This document shows, piece by piece, positions 26,009-32,806 of a stretch of 32,823 bases of DNA. The translations under genes were made by a program, and so were the position numbers. The number at the start of each line of letters is the position of its first letter. Positions within the stretch are counted from its first letter, which is position 1. This stretch comes from an uncultured Acetatifactor sp. (lineage in GTDB: Bacteria > Bacillota > Clostridia > Lachnospirales > Lachnospiraceae), in the NCBI GenBank assembly GCA_904501885.1, contig CAJGCP010000022.1, positions 1-32,823 on the forward strand, written 5' to 3'. Below the pieces are notes generated by a model. The model was not told where the DNA came from. It made no database searches and saw nothing but the letters and a program-made list of their open reading frames with translations.

Positions 26009-26866
26009 ATGAGAATCGTAGTTGTAACCGGCATGAGCGGTGGTGGTAAAAGTACTGCTTTGAAAATGCTGGAAGATATGGGATATTATTGTGTGGATAA
26101 TCTGCCCGCATTTTTGATTGAGAAGTTTATTGAGTTAATCAATCTGCCCGGAAATCAGGTGCAGAAGGTTGCCATGGGATTGGATGTGCGTTCCGGACAG
26201 TCCTTTGAAGATGTGGATTTCGCGGTTGGTAAATTGAGAGAAGCGGGCTATCAGATAGAAATATTGTTTATGGATGCAGCCGAGAATGTGCTGATTAAGC
26301 GATATAAAGAAACCCGTAGAATTCATCCCTTGTCGCCGGATGGCAGGGTGGAAGACGGTGTACGGGATGAGCGGAAGATATTGGAGAAAATCCGTCAGCA
26401 TGCAGATTATATTATTGATACCACAAACCTTCTTACCCGCGAGTTGAAAGAGGAACTGGAACGTATCTTTATCTTGGAAAAAGAGTATAACAGCCTGATG
26501 GTGTCGGTGATGTCCTTTGGCTTTAAGTATGGTATTCCCGCGGACGCAGATTTGGTATTTGATGTGAGATTTTTGCCCAATCCTTTTTATATAGAAGAAT
26601 TAAAGACAAAGACGGGCAATGATAAAGAAGTACATGATTTTGTTATGAACTGCGATGAAGCAGAAGTATTTAGAGATAAACTTATTGATATGGTGCGGTT
26701 TTTGATTCCTAATTATGTCAAGGAAGGAAAAAACCGACTGGTTATTGCCATCGGTTGTACCGGTGGAAAGCACAGAAGTGTGACTTTTGCCAACGAATTA
26801 TATCAGGGCATCAAGGGACAAGCTGCCTGTGGCCTTAAATTATATCATCGTGACATCAAAGCATAA
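26009..26866 (+). CDS. rapZ: RapZ/YvcJ nucleotide-binding protein
   Basis: A 285-residue P-loop protein: Walker A GMSGGGKST (8-16) and the C-terminal GCTGGKHRSVTFAN segment. In E. coli RapZ delivers the sRNA GlmZ to RNase E and senses glucosamine-6-phosphate; in Gram-positive bacteria (YvcJ) the role is less clear, linked to GTP/ATP hydrolysis and competence. It starts 15 nt after murB, with aaggaag as RBS, and is followed 19 nt on by whiA, with no yvcK between. Confidence 0.95.
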   Translation: MRIVVVTGMSGGGKSTALKMLEDMGYYCVDNLPAFLIEKFIELINLPGNQVQKVAMGLDVRSGQSFEDVDFAVGKLREAGYQIEILFMDAAENVLIKRYKETRRIHPLSPDGRVEDGVRDERKILEKIRQHADYIIDTTNLLTRELKEELERIFILEKEYNSLMVSVMSFGFKYGIPADADLVFDVRFLPNPFYIEELKTKTGNDKEVHDFVMNCDEAEVFRDKLIDMVRFLIPNYVKEGKNRLVIAIGCTGGKHRSVTFANELYQGIKGQAACGLKLYHRDIKA

Positions 26867-26884
26867 CCAATAGGAGAAGAGAAT

Positions 26885-27757
26885 ATGTCGTTTTCCGGAG
26901 ATGTAAAGGCGGAGCTTTCAAAGCGTGTGAGTGGAGCCAAACACTGTCAAATGGCAGAGTTGGCAGCAATCCTCCACTTGTGTGGGCAGTATGGATATGA
27001 TGGGACCGGAGAGATTACCATTGGCTTCCAGACTGAAAACGAGGCGTGCGTCAAAAAAGGCTTTACATTATTGAAAAAAACATTTAATATAGATTGGGGT
27101 TGCCCGATTAAGGAAGAAGATTTACGTAAAATCATACACCACATCGGACCGCTCAATGAACCTGCAAAAGAGGAATTGCTACAGCGTACCTGTTGTAAAC
27201 GTGCTTATCTGCGGGGGGCATTTTTGAGTGTGGGGTCCATGAGTGACCCGGAAAAAAGCTATCATTTGGAATTTAATTGTGACTCCAAGGCGAAAGCAGA
27301 ACAATTGCAACAACTGATGAAGGCTTTTGAGATTGATTCGAAAATAATTCTCAGAAAAAAGAATTATGTATTATATATAAAAGAAGGTTCCTGTATTGTG
27401 GAGTTGCTCAGTGTCTGTGAAGCACCCGTTTCTTTGATGAATATGGAGAATTCCAGAATCCTAAAAGAAATGCGAAACTCCGTGAACCGCAGAGTGAATT
27501 GCGAGACAGCCAATATCGCCAAAACAGTAGGTGCCGCGTCCAGACAGATTAGTGATATCCGCCTGCTGAAGGAAAGATACGGATTTCAGAATTTGCCCAT
27601 GCCACTACGGGAGATGGCGCAGATTCGTCTGGATCATCCGGACGCTCCGCTGAAGGAACTGGGAGATTATTTCGACCCGCCCATTGGGAAATCGGGAGTA
27701 AATCATAGATTGCGCAAGTTAAGTGAACTTGCAGAAAACATCAAGTTGCAAAAGTGA
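26885..27757 (+). CDS. whiA: WhiA, DNA-binding cell division/sporulation regulator
   Basis: A 290-residue protein with an N-terminal domain like LAGLIDADG homing endonucleases (no catalytic activity expected) and a C-terminal helix-turn-helix (from about 215: ETANIAKTVGAASRQISDIRLL, then LDHPDAPLKELGDYFDPPIGKSGVNHRLRKL as the DUF199-type motif start). In Streptomyces it drives sporulation septation; in Bacillus it affects division and chromosome segregation. It lies between rapZ and the Crh-like gene. Confidence 0.95.
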   Translation: MSFSGDVKAELSKRVSGAKHCQMAELAAILHLCGQYGYDGTGEITIGFQTENEACVKKGFTLLKKTFNIDWGCPIKEEDLRKIIHHIGPLNEPAKEELLQRTCCKRAYLRGAFLSVGSMSDPEKSYHLEFNCDSKAKAEQLQQLMKAFEIDSKIILRKKNYVLYIKEGSCIVELLSVCEAPVSLMNMENSRILKEMRNSVNRRVNCETANIAKTVGAASRQISDIRLLKERYGFQNLPMPLREMAQIRLDHPDAPLKELGDYFDPPIGKSGVNHRLRKLSELAENIKLQK

Positions 27758-27778
27758 GCATTGTCTCGGGAGGAAGTT

Positions 27779-28033
27779 ATGACAAAAAAGAACATTTGTA
27801 TCCGCTTGGAGGGGGGCTTGGCTGTCACACCTGTTGCGTTTTTGGTACAGGAAGCAAGCAAATACGACAGTACCATCTATATTCAGGTGGAAGGAAAGAA
27901 AGTCAACGCAAAAAGCATGATGGGCATGATGAGTCTTGGCCTGAATGAGGGTGAGGAATTAGAAGTCGTTGCCGATGGCGTGGACGAGAAGGAAGCAGTG
28001 TGTGGTATTGAGGCATTTCTTAGCGGCAAGTAA
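27779..28033 (+). CDS. Crh-like HPr homologue lacking the phosphocarrier histidine
   Basis: An 84-residue HPr-fold protein. Position 15, His in HPr, is Ala here (GGLAVTP, residues 12-18), and Arg17 is Thr, so it cannot accept phosphate from PTS enzyme I. Ser46 in AKSMMGMMSLG is intact, as is the flanking hydrophobic patch that HprK and CcpA recognise. This is the arrangement of Bacillus Crh (Gln15), and the gene lies at the crh position beside whiA. I infer a catabolite-repression cofactor, not a sugar transporter component. ATG 27779 has ggagga upstream; the in-frame TTG 27761 is rejected. It starts 21 nt after whiA. Confidence 0.88.
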   Translation: MTKKNICIRLEGGLAVTPVAFLVQEASKYDSTIYIQVEGKKVNAKSMMGMMSLGLNEGEELEVVADGVDEKEAVCGIEAFLSGK

Positions 28034-28068
28034 ACACAATTGTTTCGCGGGAAGCGGGCGGAATGCAC

Positions 28069-28097
28069 TTCCCAAAAGATAAAACATATGCTATATT
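28069..28097 (+). promoter_or_regulatory. Promoter of the aldolase gene
   Basis: TTCCCA (28069-28074, 4/6 match), a 17-nt spacer, then TATATT (28092-28097) preceded by TGC (extended -10). It stands 35 nt before ATG 28132. Confidence 0.5.
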
Positions 28098-28131
28098 TTT
28101 ATCAAGAATAAAATAAATGGAGGTAGAGGAA

Positions 28132-28995
28132 ATGTTAGTATCAGCAACAGAAATGTTGAAAAAAGCAAAAGCAGGCCATTATGCAGTTGGTCAGTTTAAT
28201 ATCAACAACTTGGAGTGGACAAAATCTATTTTGCTGACCGCAAAAGAATGCAGATCTCCCGTTATCCTGGGTGTGTCTGAGGGTGCAGGCAAATACATGG
28301 GTGGATACCATGTGGTAGTTGGTATGGTAAAAGGTATGATTCAGGATTTGGACATCGATGTTCCTGTAGCAATCCATTTGGATCATGGTTCCTTCGAGGG
28401 ATGCTACAAATGTATCGAGGCTGGATTTACTTCCATCATGTTCGATGGCTCCCATTATCCTATCCAAGAAAATGTAGAGAAGACAAAAGAATTGGTGGCA
28501 GCAGCTCACGCAAAGGGAATGTCCCTTGAGGCAGAAGTAGGCTCCATCGGCGGTGAAGAAGATGGCGTTATCGGTGCAGGCGAGTGCGCTGATCCTGCAG
28601 AATGCAAGGCAATCGCTGATTTGGGTGTAGACTTCCTGGCAGCAGGCATCGGTAATATTCATGGTAAATATCCTGAGAACTGGAAGGGACTTAGTTTCGA
28701 GACTTTGGATGCAGTACAGCAGTTGACCGGAGATCTTCCTCTGGTGCTTCACGGCGGTACCGGTATCCCTGAGGATATGATTAAGAAGGCCATCAGCCTG
28801 GGTGTTGCAAAGATTAATGTAAATACTGAGTGCCAGTTGGCATTTGCTGCAGCAACCCGTAAGTATATCGAAGAAGGCAAGGACTTGGTTGGCAAGGGAT
28901 TTGACCCTCGTAAGGTATTGGCTCCCGGTGCAGAAGCAATCAAGGCTACCGTAAAAGAGAAGATGGAACTCTTCGGTTCTGTAAATAAGGCATAA
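28132..28995 (+). CDS. fba: Class II fructose-1,6-bisphosphate aldolase
   Basis: Cleaves fructose 1,6-bisphosphate to dihydroxyacetone phosphate and glyceraldehyde 3-phosphate; zinc-dependent. The 287-residue protein shows HLDHGS (His82, His85), EAEVGSIGGEEDGV, His177 in NIHGKYPENW and His207 in LHGGTG, the metal and substrate ligands of the family. ATG 28132 is favoured over ATG 28117: gaggtagagga is upstream. Codon use (AAG, GGT, CGT, GCA) suggests high expression. It is a glycolytic step and sits next to the HprK/Crh sensing genes. Confidence 0.96.
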   Translation: MLVSATEMLKKAKAGHYAVGQFNINNLEWTKSILLTAKECRSPVILGVSEGAGKYMGGYHVVVGMVKGMIQDLDIDVPVAIHLDHGSFEGCYKCIEAGFTSIMFDGSHYPIQENVEKTKELVAAAHAKGMSLEAEVGSIGGEEDGVIGAGECADPAECKAIADLGVDFLAAGIGNIHGKYPENWKGLSFETLDAVQQLTGDLPLVLHGGTGIPEDMIKKAISLGVAKINVNTECQLAFAAATRKYIEEGKDLVGKGFDPRKVLAPGAEAIKATVKEKMELFGSVNKA

Positions 28996-28999
28996 AAAA

Positions 29000-29019
29000 T
29001 CCCCCCTAAAAAGGGAGGA
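29000..29019 (-). terminator. Hairpin with T run on the minus strand (end of cyclophilin transcript)
   Basis: tcccccct (29000-29007) pairs with agggagga (29012-29019), one mismatch, four-base loop. On the minus strand it is followed by ttttttatg (plus 28993-28999), so it can stop transcription coming from ppi before it enters fba. Confidence 0.55.
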
Positions 29020-29176
29020 GGCCAAGAAGCATAAGCTCCTTGGCACTATTATGAAAAAGTATATAAGCAAGTAATACTGAAATCTGCGTTGTTTGTATAC
29101 TTAGTATATCCAACACAAATGGATAAAAAATGTTATTCATTTTAAAAAATATTAAATGAATTGTGAACAAATTATG

Positions 29177-29202
29177 AATGCCGGCTCGTTTGAGCCGGCA
29201 TT
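29177..29202. terminator. Bidirectional hairpin between fba and cyclophilin genes
   Basis: tgccggctc (29179-29187) pairs fully with gagccggca (29192-29200) around gttt, extended by two A-T pairs. On the plus strand TTTT follows, so it can end the fba transcript; on the minus strand only a weak T stretch follows. Confidence 0.75.
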
Positions 29203-29208
29203 TTCGTA

Positions 29209-29736
29209 TTATCTGGGTAACTTATCGGGTTCGGGATATACCACACCGAAGGTATCTACGGTGACGCTTTCGATGACTTGAGGTTCCAAAGGTCTGTCGC
29301 TGTAATCGGTACGGGTTTCCGCAATTTTATTCACTACTTCCATACCTTCGATGACTTTGCCAAATGCGGCGTAGCCACCATCCAAATGGGGAGAAGTCTT
29401 GTGCATGATGAAGAACTGGCTTCCTGCGGAATCGGGATGCATTGCTCTTGCCATGGACAAAACGCCTTCGGTATGTCTCAAGGTGTTATTGAAACCGTTC
29501 TGTGCGAACTCGCCCTTGATGCTATATCCGGGACCGCCCATACCGGTGCCGTCGGGGCAACCGCCCTGGATCATGAATCCCTTAATGACACGATGGAAAA
29601 TCAAACCATCATAGAATTTTTTCTGTACTAAGCTTACGAAATTGTTGACAGAAGCAGGTGCAATATCGGGATACAGTTCCAAACGAATCACATCACCGCT
29701 TTTCATAGTCATGGTAACAATCGGATTATTTGCCAT
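29209..29736 (-). CDS. Peptidyl-prolyl cis-trans isomerase, cyclophilin type
   Basis: Speeds proline isomerisation in folding proteins. The 175-residue cytoplasmic protein (no signal peptide) has FHRVIKGFMIQGG with the catalytic Arg, GTGMGGPGYSIKGEF, GVLSMARAMHPDSAGSQFFIM and LDGGYAAFGKVIEGM, as in bacterial PpiB/cyclophilin. The start ATG is preceded on the minus strand by aaagga. It is convergent with fba and divergent from the GNAT gene. Confidence 0.95.
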   Translation of the reverse strand: MANNPIVTMTMKSGDVIRLELYPDIAPASVNNFVSLVQKKFYDGLIFHRVIKGFMIQGGCPDGTGMGGPGYSIKGEFAQNGFNNTLRHTEGVLSMARAMHPDSAGSQFFIMHKTSPHLDGGYAAFGKVIEGMEVVNKIAETRTDYSDRPLEPQVIESVTVDTFGVVYPEPDKLPR

Positions 29737-29753
29737 AATAGATGTCCTTTCTT

Positions 29754-29759
29754 ATTATA
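29754..29759 (-). promoter_or_regulatory. -10 box of the cyclophilin promoter
   Basis: TATAAT on the minus strand, 18 nt before the ATG. No good -35 is visible. It lies 11 nt from the -10 box of the divergent GNAT promoter. Confidence 0.45.
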
Positions 29760-29770
29760 TGGAATTGATG

Positions 29771-29776
29771 TATAAT
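29771..29776 (+). promoter_or_regulatory. -10 box of the GNAT promoter
   Basis: TATAAT on the plus strand, 80 nt before the GNAT start, divergent to the cyclophilin -10 box. The -35 region is weak. Confidence 0.4.
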
Positions 29777-29856
29777 GATTGTAACCCAAAACGGGAGCGG
29801 AGTAAATAAGAAAATCGTCCTATCCGGAAGTTATTGAGTAAAAGGGAAACAGAAGA

Positions 29857-30609
29857 ATGTACTTGCGAGAGGTTGAGATTTCCATTGGACAAAATAGAAT
29901 AGAGAGACTTTATATCACAGATGACTTACAGGAAGCCAATCGGTTGAAAGGAATAGGCGCTCCTGTACTGATTTACCTTCATGAGGGCAACCGGCAGCAG
30001 GATTTTTCGTCATTTCACTATGCAGTAGAGAATCCGGAAGAGGTCGATGCTGTGTTTGCCGAGAGGGTGGTGCGCAGACATATGGATTTGCCCTGGAAGA
30101 TTCTTGAAACCAACCGTTGTATTGTGCGGGAAACCGTGGAATCGGATGCAGAAGCGATTGTAACAATGTATTTGGACGAAGAAGTGGCAAAGTATATGCC
30201 TCCACTACCTGCTAGCATAGAAGAATTAAGGGATATCATCACAGCCTATCGCGAGGAAATCTATAGACTGTATGAGTTCGGCATCTGGACTGTCATAGAG
30301 AAAGCGACAGGTCAGGTCATCGGCAGGGCAGGCCTGGAAATGAAAGAAGAAGGGCCGGAGTTGGGTTATATGTTTGACGTATCCCGGCGAAATCAAGGCT
30401 ACGCCACGGAGGTGTGCAAAGCAATTTTGAGATATGCAAAGGAAGAATTGGGCATAGACAAAGTGGTGGCACGAGTGAAATCGGGTAATAAAACATCCCT
30501 TTCTGTTTGTAGGAAACTTGGATTTTTTATTAAGAAGACTGAGCGAAAAACAGAAATGGTCAAGAATTTAGAGAGCAAAGATTTAATAATTTTTACAAAG
30601 TCTTTCTAA
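29857..30609 (+). CDS. GNAT N-acetyltransferase with N-terminal extra domain
   Basis: A 250-residue protein. Residues 1 to about 80 are an N-terminal module of unknown role (IERLYITDDLQEANRLKGIG, ENPEEVDAVFAERVVRRHMDLPW), and about 83-240 are a RimJ/RimL-type acetyltransferase: IVRETVESDAEAIV, GRAGLEM, ELGYMFDVSRRNQGYATEVCKAIL (the acetyl-CoA P-loop is R/Q-x-x-G-x-A near NQGYAT) and NKTSLSVCRKLGF. The acceptor cannot be named. The last 27 nt overlap the 3' end of toxN on the opposite strand. Confidence 0.85.
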   Translation: MYLREVEISIGQNRIERLYITDDLQEANRLKGIGAPVLIYLHEGNRQQDFSSFHYAVENPEEVDAVFAERVVRRHMDLPWKILETNRCIVRETVESDAEAIVTMYLDEEVAKYMPPLPASIEELRDIITAYREEIYRLYEFGIWTVIEKATGQVIGRAGLEMKEEGPELGYMFDVSRRNQGYATEVCKAILRYAKEELGIDKVVARVKSGNKTSLSVCRKLGFFIKKTERKTEMVKNLESKDLIIFTKSF

Positions 30610-31062
30610 TAATTCAAAGTTGTTCGTCCGTTTAGCTAATGGCGTTGAAACTCCATGATGTTTCTTGTGGGCATATACAGCTTTAGCACTGTTGCGAATG
30701 CGGTTTTTTAGGCGATTGATTTCGCGAATTTCTGCCTGCAATATATACCTATAACTGCTGTTCTCTTCTTTGTTAATATCAATGTTTATGATTTGACTGT
30801 CGGGGACAGGAATCATGTTGTTTAGATTAATAACAGCATAGTCTTTAATCCTTATTATATCGAGGCGTTCCTTCATCTTATTGTGCTTATCCTTAAAAGA
30901 TGATAGTGGAGCAAAGTATTTTAGTTTGTTGATTTCTAAAATAATCCCGATATATTTTCGTCTGCGTTTTGTATCATCTTGAGAAAAGATATGTCCTTGG
31001 TAGTTGGTCAGATACTTGATGTAGGTGCTTTTGATTTCATAAATTCGTATTCTGTCATTCAT
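30583..31062 (-). CDS. toxN: ToxN/AbiQ-family endoribonuclease toxin (type III toxin-antitoxin)
   Basis: A 159-residue protein of the ToxN/AbiQ family: early Y-I-x-Y-L (Tyr14-Leu18), KYIGIILEIN (36-45), YFAPLSS (49-55; the Ser-Ser matches the catalytic TS/SS of ToxN and AbiQ), KDKHNKMKER and VINLNNMIPVP (77-87). Family members cut RNA at A-rich sites, are held inactive by a repeat RNA, and cause abortive infection on phage attack. ATG 31062 is fixed by ggagg (31068-31072); the longer frame to 31149 runs through the terminator and repeats. It sits directly downstream of a terminator and an RNA repeat array. AT-rich compared with neighbours, so probably acquired. Ends inside the GNAT gene (27 nt, tail to tail). 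Confidence 0.93.
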   Translation of the reverse strand: MNDRIRIYEIKSTYIKYLTNYQGHIFSQDDTKRRRKYIGIILEINKLKYFAPLSSFKDKHNKMKERLDIIRIKDYAVINLNNMIPVPDSQIINIDINKEENSSYRYILQAEIREINRLKNRIRNSAKAVYAHKKHHGVSTPLAKRTNNFELLERLCKNY

Positions 31063-31083
31063 ATATACCTCCTTTCTTTGGAC

Positions 31084-31113
31084 AAAAACGGCAGAGACCA
31101 AATAGTCTCTGCC
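31084..31113 (-). terminator. Terminator between antitoxin RNA and toxin gene
   Basis: On the minus strand ggcagagac pairs fully (9 bp; plus positions 31105-31113 with 31090-31098) around a 6-nt loop and is followed by gttttt. This is the read-through terminator typical of type III systems: most transcripts end here, giving excess antitoxin RNA, and a minority continue into the toxin. Confidence 0.93.
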
Positions 31114-31121
31114 ATTCGTTA

Positions 31122-31150
31122 ACTCGCTCATTTTAGGGCTGTGCATCACC
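31122..31150 (-). repeat. Antitoxin repeat copy 2 (toxin-proximal)
   Basis: 29 nt, identical to the copy at 31159-31187. On the minus strand it starts ggtgatgcac and ends atgagcgagt. It is followed by eight nt that differ from the tail of the other copy, then the terminator. Confidence 0.95.
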
Positions 31151-31158
31151 CACTATTC

Positions 31159-31187
31159 ACTCGCTCATTTTAGGGCTGTGCATCACC
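31159..31187 (-). repeat. Antitoxin repeat copy 1 (promoter-proximal)
   Basis: 29 nt, identical to the copy at 31122-31150; the period is 37 nt, the size known for ToxI-type repeats (about 34-37 nt). It starts about 3 nt after the predicted transcription start. Confidence 0.95.
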
Positions 31188-31197
31188 TTGTAAAGTC

Positions 31198-31227
31198 AGT
31201 ATATTATCTTTGTGAGATGATTGTCAA
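31198..31227 (-). promoter_or_regulatory. Strong sigma-A promoter of the antitoxin RNA
   Basis: On the minus strand: TTGACA (plus 31222-31227), 18-nt spacer, TATACT (plus 31198-31203). A perfect -35 box and 5/6 -10 box, matching the constitutive strong promoters that drive type III antitoxin RNAs. Confidence 0.85.
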
Positions 31228-31397
31228 CACTTTCTATTAAAAATAAATCCACATTTTTAATTCCGTTGAAAATCTGCGCAATAGGCGAGTTGCTATTCGG
31301 TTTACAAGTTAGAATTGCCTTTACCAATATTATAGAAGAAAGAATCGATTTGTAATCACATTATAGCCGTGGATACGATAAGTGTCAAACAAAACCA
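31228..31397. other. AT-rich intergenic stretch, nothing recognisable
   Basis: About 170 nt of AT-rich DNA between the antitoxin promoter and the aminotransferase promoter. I see no ORF with a credible RBS, no clear hairpin and no repeat. Confidence 0.5.
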
Positions 31398-31426
31398 TTG
31401 CCTATTTGCCCCAAATGTAATACTAT
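31398..31426 (+). promoter_or_regulatory. Possible promoter of the aminotransferase gene
   Basis: TTGCCT (31398-31403, 4/6), 17-nt spacer, TACTAT (31421-31426, 4/6). It is 58 nt before ATG 31484. Weak but correctly spaced. Confidence 0.35.
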
Positions 31427-31483
31427 AGCCATAAGATATTTATCACATAATACACCACTGATTAGGTGTGGAAAGAGGAAACT

Positions 31484-32686
31484 ATGTTAGTACAAAAGTA
31501 TAAGGATATGTTGTCAGGGAAATCCGTTATCAGACAACTTTCAGAATTTGCAACGGCGAGAGGGCAGGAAATCGGATACGAGAATGTATTTGATTACAGC
31601 TTGGGAAATCCTTCGGTGCCCGTGCCTAGGGAGTTTACCGATAAGATGATTCACCTGCTGGCTACCAAGGAGACTAACTACCTCCATGGATACAGTCCCA
31701 GTCCGGGAATTACTTCTGTGAGAGAAGCGGTTGCGGCATCTTTGGAACAAAGATTTGGCATTCCTTATAAGAAAGAGCATATATTTATGGCATCAGGGGC
31801 AGCAGGGGCGTTGGCGCATGCCTTCCGTTTGGTGACCGAGCCCAAGGATGTGATTTTGACCTTTGCACCCTTCTTCCCGGAGTACAATCCCTATGTCAAT
31901 TTGACCGGTGCTACATTGAAGGTGGTACCCCCTGACACCGATACATTCCAGATTAACTTTGAGAAGTTTGAGAAAATGCTGACCAAGAAGGTAATGGCGG
32001 TGCTCATCAACACCCCCAACAATCCTTCCGGCGTAGTGTATTCTACAGAAACCTTGCAGAAGTTGGCAGATATCTTAAAGAAGAAACAGGAAGAGTACGG
32101 ACACGATATCTATTTGATTTCCGACGAACCCTATCGCGAGATTGTGTTTGAAGGTGTGGACGCGCCCTGTGTGTCAAAATTCTACGACAATACTATTTCC
32201 TGCTATTCCTTCTCGAAATCCCTGTCCCTGCCCGGTGAGAGAATCGGTTATGTGGCAATTCATCCCAATTGCAGTGGCGCAGAGTATATGGTAAATATGT
32301 GCGTGCAGATTTCCCGCGGCATTGGGCATAACTGCCCTCCTTCCATCATACAGCTGGCAGTGGCACAAGTGTTGGATAAGACGGCAGATTTGCGTGTCTA
32401 TGAAACCAATATGAACTTGATTTACAATGAGCTGATTGATCTTGGATTTACTTGCGTGAAACCCGGCGGAACCTTTTACATATTCCCTAAGGCATTGGAG
32501 GAGGATGCTAAGGTGTTCTGCGAGAAGGCGTTGAAATACGATCTTGTACTGGTGCCGGGAGACAGTTTCCAAGCACCGGGTTACTTTAGAATGGCATATT
32601 GCATCGACACAGAAAAGGTGAAGCGTTCCCTAGTGGCACTTCGCAAATTCGTGGAGACAGAATATCCGGACAGAAATGGTAAATAA
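31484..32686 (+). CDS. PLP-dependent aminotransferase, aspartate aminotransferase-like
   Basis: A 400-residue class I aminotransferase. Seen: SLGNPSVPVP near the N-terminus, GYSPSPGITSVREAV, NTPNNPSGVVY, SDEPYREIVF with the PLP-phenol Asp/Tyr pair, and the PLP-lysine motif SFSKSLSLPGER (Lys245). The substrate is not clear; the SKSLSLPGER form belongs to a Firmicutes group usually annotated simply as pyridoxal-dependent aminotransferase. ATG 31484 is chosen over GTG 31466 because gaaagagg sits correctly before it. Confidence 0.9.
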   Translation: MLVQKYKDMLSGKSVIRQLSEFATARGQEIGYENVFDYSLGNPSVPVPREFTDKMIHLLATKETNYLHGYSPSPGITSVREAVAASLEQRFGIPYKKEHIFMASGAAGALAHAFRLVTEPKDVILTFAPFFPEYNPYVNLTGATLKVVPPDTDTFQINFEKFEKMLTKKVMAVLINTPNNPSGVVYSTETLQKLADILKKKQEEYGHDIYLISDEPYREIVFEGVDAPCVSKFYDNTISCYSFSKSLSLPGERIGYVAIHPNCSGAEYMVNMCVQISRGIGHNCPPSIIQLAVAQVLDKTADLRVYETNMNLIYNELIDLGFTCVKPGGTFYIFPKALEEDAKVFCEKALKYDLVLVPGDSFQAPGYFRMAYCIDTEKVKRSLVALRKFVETEYPDRNGK

Positions 32687-32730
32687 AGGAGCATTCCTGT
32701 AATTCAGAAATAACGCCAATTGAATAAAAA

Positions 32731-32803
32731 GAAACCTCGATGTAAGATTAAGGTGTTCATCTTGGCCGGATGAATAAAAACACTTTAACCAACAGGAGGT
32801 TTC
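32731..32803 (+). promoter_or_regulatory. Structured leader able to sequester the Shine-Dalgarno
   Basis: gaaacctc (32731-32738) is exactly complementary to gaggtttc (32796-32803), which includes the ggagg RBS of the next gene. Inside it ttaaggtgtt (32748-32757) pairs with aacactttaa (32779-32788) over ten positions with one G-U, capped by catc/gatg. Three nested helices suggest a cis-acting RNA switch or attenuator; it matches no riboswitch class I know. Confidence 0.5.
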
Positions 32804-32806
32804 ACT

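Larger units (their letters stand above)
31114..31190 (-). ncRNA. toxI: ToxI-like antitoxin RNA (two-repeat array)
   Basis: RNA from the promoter at 31198-31227 would begin about 31190, three nt before the first repeat, and run through two repeats to the terminator. The repeat unit is 37 nt: 29 nt identical in both copies plus 8 nt that differ. Each copy holds AAAAU (plus 31130-31134 and 31167-31171), an A-rich site of the kind ToxN enzymes cut; cutting at both would release one full 37-nt unit. Within it GGGU and GCCC can form a short stem whose loop has CAC complementary to an upstream GUG, as in an H-type pseudoknot (inference). Confidence 0.85.

Noticed and set aside
29021..29044. Hairpin gccaag/cttggc as the fba terminator
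   Set aside because: No T run follows on the plus strand and the stem has a mismatch; the hairpin at 29177-29202 with TTTT is better.
31063..31149. N-terminal extension of toxN to 31149
   Set aside because: It would translate the terminator and part of an antitoxin repeat. ATG 31062 has a strong ggagg and gives the family-like N-terminus.
31122..31187. CRISPR-like array
   Set aside because: Only two copies with an 8-nt unequal tail, no spacer-sized unique sequence and no cas genes; the ToxN neighbour explains the repeats.
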